Shown here: one piece after another, positions 33,687-41,370 of the stretch
Numbering within the stretch: position 1 is the stretch's first letter
How the letters are laid out: each line of letters begins with the position of its first letter
NCBI RefSeq assembly: GCF_003013475.1
Contig: NZ_PXZO01000002.1
Location: 124,001-188,000, forward strand
Origin: Brevibacillus porteri
GTDB taxonomy: Bacteria; Bacillota; Bacilli; Brevibacillales; Brevibacillaceae
Length of the DNA: 64,000 bases
Direction: 5' to 3'
Translations under genes and position numbers: made by a program
The notes under the pieces: model-generated
What the model was told of the DNA's origin: nothing
What the model saw: only the letters and a program-made list of their open reading frames with translations
Database searches by the model: none

Positions 33687-33740
33687 GATTTCTCCCCCTT
33701 TTCCTTACTGCCATCTTCATCATACCATGATTTTTCATTC

Positions 33741-33777
33741 AAAAAAAAGGCGTACAACCCGCGATGGAATGTACGCC
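33741..33777 (-). terminator. Terminator of the spore hydrolase gene
   Basis: GGCGTACA and TGTACGCC pair around a 13-base loop; eight T follow on the minus strand. Confidence 0.85.
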
Positions 33778-33783
33778 AGATGA

Positions 33784-35067
33784 CTATGCACGCTTACGGA
33801 CGCGAAAGTTCTCCTCGATCAACAGCCAATTTTGCGGAAATGGCAAACCGAGTTTCCAGTAGCTGACGCCTCTCAAACCAAGTTGTTTAACTAGATTGAA
33901 CTTAGCTTGGATCGACCGCGCATCCTCAAACCACACCTGATGCTGCTTGCCTTGATCATCGGTGTACGTAAAAAACGGAGCCTGTGCGCGATAGTCATAC
34001 CGGATCACTGCATTATGCTGCGCAGCCAAAGCAATTGCGGCTTGTGGACTCAGAGCTTTCGCTGTCGTTCCTCGCTCGTACGGTAAGGTCCAGTCGTATC
34101 CGTACAGGTTTTGGCCCATCAAAATTTTCTCGGCTGGTATTTCGGTAATAGCGTACTGTAAAACACGCCGCACCGGTCCGATCGGAGAAACCGCCATGGG
34201 AGGACCACCACTATAGCCCCATTCATACGTCATGATCACGACAAAATCGGCAAGTGCTCCTATCGCTTTGTAATCATGGGCGGAATACCATTTGCCAGCT
34301 TGCTCGGCACTCGTCTTCGGTGCGAGCGCAACAGACATCATCAATCCTGCTGCATGTATACGGTCCCTTGCTTTTCGCAAGAAGTTCGCGTACGCTTCTG
34401 CACCTGTTGTGGGCAATGCTTCCAGATCAAAATGGATATCCCCCATTCCCAGCTCACGGGCGGTCGCGAGAATATTATCCAACAATTTGTTCTGGAGCTC
34501 TTGATCGTTCAGGATGAGTGCTCCCAGTTCCGTACTGAACTGACCTTTTTCCAAATTCGTCACGACCATCATAAGTAGTACTTGGTTTTCTTTTGCGATC
34601 GCCGGAAAATTGTTCAGCGTTGGTCGATCGAGGGTGCCATCCCGTTTGATACGAAAGCTGAACGGTGCCAAATACGTCAGATGAGGGGCAGCCGTCCGAA
34701 CATCCGCTTCCATCGCTGGTGGGACAGTGCGGCGCGGTTCCACATATGCATTGAAATCAGCCGCTCGTCTAGGGCGAGGCGGGATATAAAGCTTTTGCCC
34801 GACTTGTAGCGGTTTATAGGGAGAAATCCCATTGACGCGAGCAAGCTCTGCTGCGCTGATCTGGTAACGCTGACCGATGGTATACAACGTATCTCCTTGT
34901 TTGACCCAATAGTAGCTTCCTACAATCGGGATCACCATCGCCTGTCCGGTTGCCAGCTTATTGGGATCTGGCAATTCATTCGCCTTGGTGATCGCTTCTG
35001 CCGTCGTGCCGTACGTCTCGGCGATGCTCGCTAAGGTTTGTCCTTCTTCCACCACGTGGATTTGCAT
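33784..35067 (-). CDS. sleL: LysM-GH18 spore cortex-lytic hydrolase (SleL/YaaH-like)
   Basis: 427 residues. Two LysM repeats (about 2-46: QIHVVEEGQTLASIAETYGT; about 52-96: WVKQGDTLYTIGQRYQI) bind peptidoglycan. A GH18 barrel follows; its catalytic strand reads GDIHFDLEALP with Glu as acid/base. No signal peptide, as usual for YaaH/SleL, which is packed into the spore. The enzyme acts on cortex muramic-lactam glycan during germination. GGAGGAGG precedes ATG 35067; the frame to 35109 is too long. Confidence 0.9.
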   Translation of the reverse strand: MQIHVVEEGQTLASIAETYGTTAEAITKANELPDPNKLATGQAMVIPIVGSYYWVKQGDTLYTIGQRYQISAAELARVNGISPYKPLQVGQKLYIPPRPRRAADFNAYVEPRRTVPPAMEADVRTAAPHLTYLAPFSFRIKRDGTLDRPTLNNFPAIAKENQVLLMMVVTNLEKGQFSTELGALILNDQELQNKLLDNILATARELGMGDIHFDLEALPTTGAEAYANFLRKARDRIHAAGLMMSVALAPKTSAEQAGKWYSAHDYKAIGALADFVVIMTYEWGYSGGPPMAVSPIGPVRRVLQYAITEIPAEKILMGQNLYGYDWTLPYERGTTAKALSPQAAIALAAQHNAVIRYDYRAQAPFFTYTDDQGKQHQVWFEDARSIQAKFNLVKQLGLRGVSYWKLGLPFPQNWLLIEENFRVRKRA

Positions 35068-35131
35068 ACGCCTCCTCCTTCGCATTTCTTCTCTCTCTGT
35101 CATATTCATGGCGAAGGAAATAGGTGTATGT

Positions 35132-35440
35132 CTAGGCCAGAGGTTTCAGTACATCGTATAAAAATCCAACGGACTGGATGGCATAATGGCGTTCCAACAA
35201 TTCATTTCTGTGAAAAATAAGCAAGGCGGGAACGCTGGTCACTTGCCATTGTTCTGCCAATGCATGCGCCGTATTAATGTTGATCTGATACAGAGGAACG
35301 GTAGGTAATGTTTCTTGCATGATGCCGAGCATACGTGCTGCGAGCTTGCAGGTCCCACACATCGGTGTATAGACAAAAAGAGCGAACGACTCCTTTTCTG
35401 GCAGGTATTGGATCAGTTCTGTTGAGGTTAGTTCTTGCAA
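35132..35440 (-). CDS. Thioredoxin-like protein (YtpP/YusE type)
   Basis: About 102 residues from TTG 35440, which follows AAGGAG by nine bases; the upstream extension to 35566 has a poor composition. The thioredoxin fold carries the redox motif in YTPMCGTCKLAARML (CGTC) and the cis-Pro in VTSVPALLIF. A cytoplasmic thiol oxidoreductase of unknown partner. It sits just downstream of the lanthipeptide synthetase but in ordinary base composition, so it is probably part of the resident genome. Confidence 0.85.
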   Translation of the reverse strand: MQELTSTELIQYLPEKESFALFVYTPMCGTCKLAARMLGIMQETLPTVPLYQININTAHALAEQWQVTSVPALLIFHRNELLERHYAIQSVGFLYDVLKPLA

Positions 35441-35598
35441 GTCGTATCTCTCCTTTCTGCACATTGGACATGATACAGGATCTAAACAACCTTTTTCTCT
35501 TTCGCAAACCAAAAACGACAGTAACCAACCATAAGGTAGCACTGTCCATTTGGTACTCTTATACAATTATGGAACAAAGCCAACCACTACTCTACGCC

Positions 35599-38220
35599 TC
35601 ATTGCTTGATTGTAGTTGGTGCGGCATTTACACATGCTACATCTTGGCTATATCTTGTATTTTTATAAAAATCATCGATATTTATTAATGGAAGCCAATA
35701 TAATGGGTTATCTTTCAATATCCCCTCTAAAGCTAGTATAATACCAGAACTCCCTGTTTGAAAGTCATCAGATAAACGATAACAAAACTGCCCTGGAAAT
35801 AAAATATGATTTTCCTTAGGAATTAAAAATAGACGTAACAATTCAATTACACAATCTTTTTTGATTGTATACGCAGAATCACTTTTTCCTAGGAGAGGCG
35901 GTATTATCAAAAAGCTTCCAGCGCCATCGTAAAGCCCCCCGCTTATGCTACATCTAACACGATATAAATTCGTAATTAAGCTCAATTCTCTTTCGTAACG
36001 TTTTTTATCACTAACATGATTTAGGTATACGATTGCTATTCCTATGCCTAACGATCCCCCTGAAAGGTAAGGTAATAAGCGATTGGAGTCATCAATCGTT
36101 TGCAATGTGCTTTTGTCTTCTTTGGTTTTTTCTAAATCTTTATCAATGCATTCGATAGATTTCAAGTAATAATTTTCCTTTTTGGTGACTGCATACAAAG
36201 CCGAGTAAAACAACGAGACTCCAGACCAACCATCCATTATACCGATTGGAATCCCGGCCCAATCCTGAACTTTTAACTCTTTCTTCTCGCTCATAAAAGT
36301 ATCAATGATACTCGCTACAAATATTGCTTTATCCAGAACACGTTCATCTTTTTCTTCTAAATAAAGACTAACGAACCCAAGACCTATACCTGACAATCCT
36401 GACCTTAAAGATAGATCAGACGAATTAAGATTTATGTTTGCAAAGATGTTCAATGCTTCTTTTTTATAACCGATTTCATACAATGTTGTCCCTATGCCTG
36501 CTTTACCTGTTAATAATCCACCTTGTTCAATAGAATCGATGTTTTTCATTAATTCATTTTCAATCCAATGGTTTATATTCTCACTCACAGTACCAGATCT
36601 AAAAAATGCTAGCGCAGCTCCAGTGCCTCCATTTTGTACATTGTATTTCCCTGCTTTGCTTTCATATTGCCTGATATCACCATGAATTAATTTTTCGCTA
36701 GGAACAAAATTTTTCTCAATACCATTTCTGAGACCTTCAATAATGGAGGAAATATCCTTTTTCATCGCATTTTTATTTATGGCATGCGACCTATTCTCTT
36801 CTCCTATAAATGATAAATGTTGATTACATTTTTCCCTTATCATTTTTACAAATAGTAGAAAATCCTCTCCATAAACCTTTTCAATCCATTGATCTTGATA
36901 ATAAAACATATCAGAATCAATATCCTCGATTGGTCCAATTGGCAATAAGCAATGTCGTAGGATTTTCTTTATTGCATACCAATCCCTCTCTCCGTTATTT
37001 TTATTACGGGGATGAGAGAATCCGTATGTTTGCAGTGTAGGCTTTCCTTCAGAATCCTTAGGTCGTGCTGTTTCAAAGTCAATCAGAGTCACGTTTAAAT
37101 CTTCGGATATGATGATATTTACTGGTTGTAAATCTCCCATTCCTACACCATTTTTATGCATTTCTTCAACAATAGACACCAATTTAGTAAGAATATTATG
37201 TATTTTGTCCTTATAGACTTTGATATCACCATTATTAATAAAAGGGTAGTTCGCTACAATCCAGGAATCTAAGTCCATTCCATCCACATACTCTTCCACA
37301 AGAAAACTATGTTTCCAATGTGTAAAGTAATCTAGTATATTTACAATTCCATCTACTTTCGATAGCTTTGATAAAGCATCAAGTTCGATTTTTTGTCTTT
37401 CTAATGCATCAACTTTTTGACCATCCAATCCTGATTTTGGCCTTGCTTCTTTAATAATGACTTTCTTTTTATCTTTCTTCCTTTCTGTTACATAGATTCC
37501 TCCACCATTCGTAAAGCGAAGTGCAGTTTGAAATTCGTATTCTTCAAATTTATTATTTTCTACTTCAGCCTCAATAGATGTGGTATTTAAAGTATCTAAA
37601 TACTGATCAAATTCTTTAACAAAAGAAGGTACTTGATAGTAAGGAACTCTTTCGTCTACAAGCAATTCACCATTCTCATCTTTTATGCATAGTTCGCCTT
37701 GTTCGTTGAATATCATTGCAAATCCACCATACCTATAGTAAACATTGCTGTTTTTCCAACACTTGTCACTCAGAATGTATGGACCACTCTCAAAAGAATG
37801 AAGGGTGGTATATAGTAGATCTAATAAATGTAAAAAATCATCATCACTAGGAGGATAGATCGTAATGAACTTTCCCGAACTTGCTCTATTTGCGATCTTT
37901 GAGTTTGAAGTGAAATAATCCCATTCGCTTGCAAGATGTTTGAAATAGACTTTACGTTCAACCAATATATGACTGACCTTCTGTAAAATCTGTTCTGCAT
38001 TATCAAGTGTTGCACTAATATGGATTTTCCAACCTTGAGCTTGCAAGGATCGTTCTTTAAACTTGTACATTTTCCATACAGAATTTTCTTCCCTGCTAAC
38101 TACACAATCATCTGATAAATTCGTCACATTAAATTCTCTCTCAGTAACGATTGATTTGTTAGGAGTGAAATATTTCGAGTTTTCATGTAAATAATCATAA
38201 TAAACCATGTCTGCCTTCAT
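35599..38220 (-). CDS. lanKC: Class III lanthipeptide synthetase (LanKC)
   Basis: 873 residues with three parts. Residues 1 to about 225: the phosphoSer/Thr lyase-like region. About 235-500: a Ser/Thr kinase domain with ATP-site Lys in KKVIIKEARP, catalytic loop GVGMGDLQPVNIII and metal site LIDFETARP (DFE for DFG). About 510-873: a LanC-like alpha-toroid (GLSGIGLGFV, GWSGVSLFYSAL, LSGGSLGIGIAIVY). The Cys-Cys-His zinc ligands of class I, II and IV cyclases are not visible, which points to class III. AGAGGAGAG precedes ATG 38220. The gene is much more AT-rich than its neighbours, a sign of transfer. The precursor gene lies just upstream. Confidence 0.93.
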   Translation of the reverse strand: MKADMVYYDYLHENSKYFTPNKSIVTEREFNVTNLSDDCVVSREENSVWKMYKFKERSLQAQGWKIHISATLDNAEQILQKVSHILVERKVYFKHLASEWDYFTSNSKIANRASSGKFITIYPPSDDDFLHLLDLLYTTLHSFESGPYILSDKCWKNSNVYYRYGGFAMIFNEQGELCIKDENGELLVDERVPYYQVPSFVKEFDQYLDTLNTTSIEAEVENNKFEEYEFQTALRFTNGGGIYVTERKKDKKKVIIKEARPKSGLDGQKVDALERQKIELDALSKLSKVDGIVNILDYFTHWKHSFLVEEYVDGMDLDSWIVANYPFINNGDIKVYKDKIHNILTKLVSIVEEMHKNGVGMGDLQPVNIIISEDLNVTLIDFETARPKDSEGKPTLQTYGFSHPRNKNNGERDWYAIKKILRHCLLPIGPIEDIDSDMFYYQDQWIEKVYGEDFLLFVKMIREKCNQHLSFIGEENRSHAINKNAMKKDISSIIEGLRNGIEKNFVPSEKLIHGDIRQYESKAGKYNVQNGGTGAALAFFRSGTVSENINHWIENELMKNIDSIEQGGLLTGKAGIGTTLYEIGYKKEALNIFANINLNSSDLSLRSGLSGIGLGFVSLYLEEKDERVLDKAIFVASIIDTFMSEKKELKVQDWAGIPIGIMDGWSGVSLFYSALYAVTKKENYYLKSIECIDKDLEKTKEDKSTLQTIDDSNRLLPYLSGGSLGIGIAIVYLNHVSDKKRYERELSLITNLYRVRCSISGGLYDGAGSFLIIPPLLGKSDSAYTIKKDCVIELLRLFLIPKENHILFPGQFCYRLSDDFQTGSSGIILALEGILKDNPLYWLPLINIDDFYKNTRYSQDVACVNAAPTTIKQ

Positions 38221-38304
38221 GATATACTCTCCTCTCATAAATGATTTATGTACCTCTCCCAATAATTTGTAAGCTACATCTTATGTATTCGTCTCAATCA
38301 AAAG

Positions 38305-38335
38305 GACCTAGTTGAAGTTAGCCTTCAACTAGGTC
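38305..38335 (-). terminator. Hairpin between lanA and lanKC (attenuator)
   Basis: Perfect 13-base arms (38305-38317 and 38323-38335) with a five-base loop, then CCTTTTG on the minus strand. The U-run is short, so it probably acts as a partial terminator or mRNA-end stabiliser that keeps precursor transcripts in excess over synthetase. Confidence 0.75.
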
Positions 38336-38361
38336 TTCTCTGAAGAAGCACTTAACAACCA

Positions 38362-38466
38362 TTACCCCCATGGCCAATGGCAAATGTTACTATACAATGA
38401 CCACCTAGCAGCTGCTTCACTTGCCTCGTTTTGAGGAAGTTTTTGTAAATTCAGTACTTGATTCAT
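38362..38466 (-). CDS. lanA: Class III lanthipeptide precursor (34 residues)
   Basis: Too short for ordinary gene callers. ATG 38466 lies nine bases after GGAGG; ATG 38472 is also in frame but too close to it. The leader (MNQVLNLQKLPQNEASEA) holds VLNLQ, the class III recognition motif of type I-L-x-L-Q. The core (AARWSLYSNICHWPWG) has Ser 23, Ser 26 and Cys 29 spaced S-x2-S-x2-C, the labionin/lanthionine ring pattern of this class. It is rich in Trp (22, 31, 33). The stop is followed by a hairpin and then lanKC. Predicted product: one labionin or methyl-free lanthionine ring with a W-P-W-G tail. Confidence 0.88.
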   Translation of the reverse strand: MNQVLNLQKLPQNEASEAAARWSLYSNICHWPWG

Positions 38467-38606
38467 TATCATTCACCTCCTTCCAAAATTTAGATGAAAT
38501 GTCGTGACTATTATTTTTCAAATCTATAAAGCTTGTACTATATTAATGCTCCGGTCCTCATCGGAACTAAAATTCTAACCACCTTTAAATCCAATCCATA
38601 TTACAT

Positions 38607-38635
38607 ATTTTAACAATAAGTGATATTATTGTCAA
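38607..38635 (-). promoter_or_regulatory. Promoter of the lanthipeptide operon
   Basis: Minus-strand TTGACA (38635-38630), a 17-base spacer and TAAAAT (38612-38607). It predicts a leader of about 130 bases before lanA. This is a near-consensus vegetative promoter, suggesting unregulated or repressor-controlled expression. The remaining stretch to 38812 shows no convincing gene. Confidence 0.8.
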
Positions 38636-38815
38636 ATAAATTCAAAATCTGCGATATATTCAGAAAATTTCTCGAATAGCTGATGGTACCTATATAAGGG
38701 CTTTCCAGCGCCACTTGCCCCACAATAGCTGTCACTCGGTTACAGAAGATTCTTGGAGAGTCACCTCTACTGAGTTTTTCATCTTTTATTTGGGGAAGAG
38801 AAGCCTACGAAGATA

Positions 38816-38854
38816 AAAAGTAGACTACAAGCAATAGTTGCTGTAGTCTACTTT
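38816..38854 (-). terminator. Terminator of the dehydrogenase operon
   Basis: AAAGTAGACTACA and TGTAGTCTACTTT form a long perfect stem around about 11 bases; TTTTTATC follows on the minus strand. Confidence 0.9.
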
Positions 38855-38872
38855 CTCTTTCAGATTCAACGC

Positions 38873-39763
38873 TTAACGCGCAATCGTTGTATGAGCCAAC
38901 TCCTCCGTCACGGTACAGACGGCACTCGAATCCCAGCTACCCTTGCCTTGTGCTTTTGCTGCCTCATACATTTGCGCAACCGTGCCACCAACGAGAACAG
39001 GCACTTGTTGTTCACGTGCGGTTTGCGCATAGAGCTGCAAATCTTTGTGCATATGATCCAATGAAAAGACAGTATTTTCATACGTACCGTACAAGATGTT
39101 AGGCCCAAAAACGGAGAGCACACGATTGTGGGCAGAACCTTTGTCCATGACGGCTGCCAGCTTGTGTGGATCGACACCTGCTTTTGCACCGACACTGAAC
39201 GCCTCGCCCAATGCTGCTGTGATGACGGCGACGACAGAGTTGTGGCAAAGCTTCGCCACTTGTGCAGAGCCAGATTCCCCCAGATAAAAAATTTCCTTTC
39301 CAATTGCCCTGAGATAGTCCATGATTTCTGGAAGCTTTGTCTCATCTCCGCCGACCATAATGGTCAACGTTCCGGCCACAGAACCCGCAGGTCCTCCACT
39401 CACCGGACAATCGTAGTAGTAGATCCCTTTTTCTACGCCGTGCTGATTCAGACGTTTTGCTGTAGCAGGATCGATCGTACTTGTATCAAATACGAAACTG
39501 CCCTCCCCTAATGATAAGTAAAGCCCGTCCGCACCCAGCATAACTTCCTCAACAATCGCAGGACCTGGAAGCGAAGTGAAAACGACACGTGCTACGCTAC
39601 CCACTGCCTGTGGAGACTCGACGACTATCGCTCCTTTTTCCTTCGCCCAAGCTTTTGCTGCTGGACTTGGATCATAGGCATACACGTGGTAGCCTTTTTG
39701 CAACAGATTGCAGACCATCCCTTTACCCATTGCACCGATGCCGATTACACCAATCGCTTCCAT
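38873..39763 (-). CDS. 3-hydroxyisobutyrate dehydrogenase-like (beta-hydroxyacid) dehydrogenase
   Basis: 296 residues. NAD-binding motif GVIGIGAMGKGMVCNLL (residues 5-21), substrate motif DCPVSGGPAGSVAGTLTIMV, catalytic Lys in AKLCHNSVVAVI. This is the GarR/MmsB/GlxR family (tartronate semialdehyde or 3-hydroxyisobutyrate). It lies 32 bases after an aldehyde dehydrogenase gene, and both are controlled probably by the divergent PucR-type regulator. Together they suggest oxidation of a sugar acid, valine or beta-amino acid derivative. Confidence 0.88.
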   Translation of the reverse strand: MEAIGVIGIGAMGKGMVCNLLQKGYHVYAYDPSPAAKAWAKEKGAIVVESPQAVGSVARVVFTSLPGPAIVEEVMLGADGLYLSLGEGSFVFDTSTIDPATAKRLNQHGVEKGIYYYDCPVSGGPAGSVAGTLTIMVGGDETKLPEIMDYLRAIGKEIFYLGESGSAQVAKLCHNSVVAVITAALGEAFSVGAKAGVDPHKLAAVMDKGSAHNRVLSVFGPNILYGTYENTVFSLDHMHKDLQLYAQTAREQQVPVLVGGTVAQMYEAAKAQGKGSWDSSAVCTVTEELAHTTIAR

Positions 39764-39795
39764 CTTCGCTCCTCCTGCTTTTCCTATACTTATAC

Positions 39796-41268
39796 TTATG
39801 GCCGAATATAAACCGTTTTGGTCTCGACGTAAAAATCGAGCGCTGACTCCCCTTGCTCTCTCGGACCCAATCCAGATATCTTTTTGCCACCAAACGGAAA
39901 CTGTGATTCAAAATGAGTCGACGGCATATTAACATGCGTGACACCTGACTGAATGCCTTTGACAAATTGGAAAGCTTTTTGTAAATCGTTCGTAAAAATC
40001 GTGGAGGACAAGCCAAATTCAACCTGGTTAGCCACTTGCATGGCATGTTCGAAAGAATCCACATCGATCACGGCGATCACAGGGCCAAAAATTTCTTCGT
40101 TGGCAATCGTCATCTCCTGCGTAATGCCGGTAAATACCGTCGGCGCGACGAAGTAGCCCTGGGCGAGATCACCTTCTACGAGGCGCTTACCCCCGCATTC
40201 CAATACGCCACCTTCTTCGATCCCCTTTTGTACATAATGAAGATACAAATTGAGCTGATGCTCGTCCGCTACTGGCCCGTTATGATTGTCTGGATCGAAA
40301 CCATTCCCGATTTTCAAGCCCTTCGCTCGCTCGATCAATTTTGCTTTTACTTGTTCAGCTACTTCGGGAACAACCAATACGCGACTAGTCCCTGTACAAC
40401 GTTGGCCATTATCGAAGAATCCACTCAGTACAATGGAATCGATAGCGAGGTCAATATCAGCGTCAGCGAGAATGATCGCCGGATTTTTCCCGCCCATCTC
40501 TGCCTGAATCTTACCTCCTCTGGCTCCAACTGCTCTCCCCAAAGCAAGTCCCACTTCCGAAGAACCCGTAAATGAAATCCCTTTGACCAGTGGATGATTC
40601 GCTAATTCATCACCGATGACCGCACCCGGTCCTGTTACCAAATTCACGACACCACTCGGAACGCCGCTTTTAATCAGGAGCTCCATCAGCTTTACGCTAA
40701 TCAAGGAGGTGTTGCTCGCTGGCTTGAACACAACTGTATTGCCTGCGAGGATAGCTGGGACGATCTTCCACAAGCCAATCCCCAATGGGAAATTCCATGG
40801 CGCAATAATCGCGAAAACCCCGATTGGCTCTCGCACCGTGTAACCAATTACCCGTTCATCAAAGGAAGGCACCGTTTGACCTGTCAAGCGTGTGGCTTCC
40901 CCAGTCAACTGCTTCATGGAGGTGATTGTCTTGGCGACCTCGCCTCTCGCTTCCCGCAATGTTTTTCCGACTTCACGAGTGATCGTTTCTGCGAGCTCTT
41001 CTTTGTGTTTTTCCAATAAGTGAATGAGGGAGAACAAGAATTCTCCACGTGTGGGAGCGGATTTTTGTGACCATTCACCAAAAGCATTGGCAGCAGCTTC
41101 AATGGCAGAACGCGCATCCAGCCCGTCCGATTTTTGAAAAAAACCGAGAACCTCATTCGTATTGGCAGGGCTCGTGCTTGGGAAAACCTGTCCAGTATGG
41201 CTCGTCACCCAAGCTCCATCGATGTAGTTATTGTAGGTTGCTGTCAAATCGTCTCCCACCTTCCGCAT
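39796..41268 (-). CDS. NAD(P)-dependent aldehyde dehydrogenase
   Basis: 490 residues. It shows IAPWNFPLGIGLWKIVPAIL, the NAD-binding GSSEVGLALG, the general base Glu in AEMGGKNPAII, and the catalytic Cys in NGQRCTGTSRVLV. It is closest in pattern to 2,5-dioxovalerate (alpha-ketoglutarate semialdehyde) dehydrogenases, which would fit sugar-acid breakdown, but this needs a phylogeny. The ORF start 41268 lies in the divergent control region next to the PucR-type gene. Confidence 0.88.
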   Translation of the reverse strand: MRKVGDDLTATYNNYIDGAWVTSHTGQVFPSTSPANTNEVLGFFQKSDGLDARSAIEAAANAFGEWSQKSAPTRGEFLFSLIHLLEKHKEELAETITREVGKTLREARGEVAKTITSMKQLTGEATRLTGQTVPSFDERVIGYTVREPIGVFAIIAPWNFPLGIGLWKIVPAILAGNTVVFKPASNTSLISVKLMELLIKSGVPSGVVNLVTGPGAVIGDELANHPLVKGISFTGSSEVGLALGRAVGARGGKIQAEMGGKNPAIILADADIDLAIDSIVLSGFFDNGQRCTGTSRVLVVPEVAEQVKAKLIERAKGLKIGNGFDPDNHNGPVADEHQLNLYLHYVQKGIEEGGVLECGGKRLVEGDLAQGYFVAPTVFTGITQEMTIANEEIFGPVIAVIDVDSFEHAMQVANQVEFGLSSTIFTNDLQKAFQFVKGIQSGVTHVNMPSTHFESQFPFGGKKISGLGPREQGESALDFYVETKTVYIRP

Positions 41269-41279
41269 CTTATAGGGTT

Positions 41280-41309
41280 ATTGTATATAGTAAAAATTAT
41301 GAATACAAT
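41280..41309. promoter_or_regulatory. Inverted-repeat operator candidate in the divergent control region
   Basis: ATTGTAT at 41280-41286 and ATACAAT at 41303-41309 are inverted copies, centre-to-centre 23 bases, in an AT-rich 100-base gap between the aldehyde dehydrogenase and the PucR-type regulator. Confidence 0.45.
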
Positions 41310-41370
41310 GTATATACAGACACTTATTTCCAACTATTAATGTGTATTTCTCTACATGGAGGACACGTGG

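Noticed and set aside
38640-38800. 67-codon open frame on the minus strand upstream of lanA (contains VTAIVGQVALESP)
   Set aside because: No ATG, only a GTG without ribosome site; it overlaps the lanA promoter. It could be a remnant but I cannot identify it.
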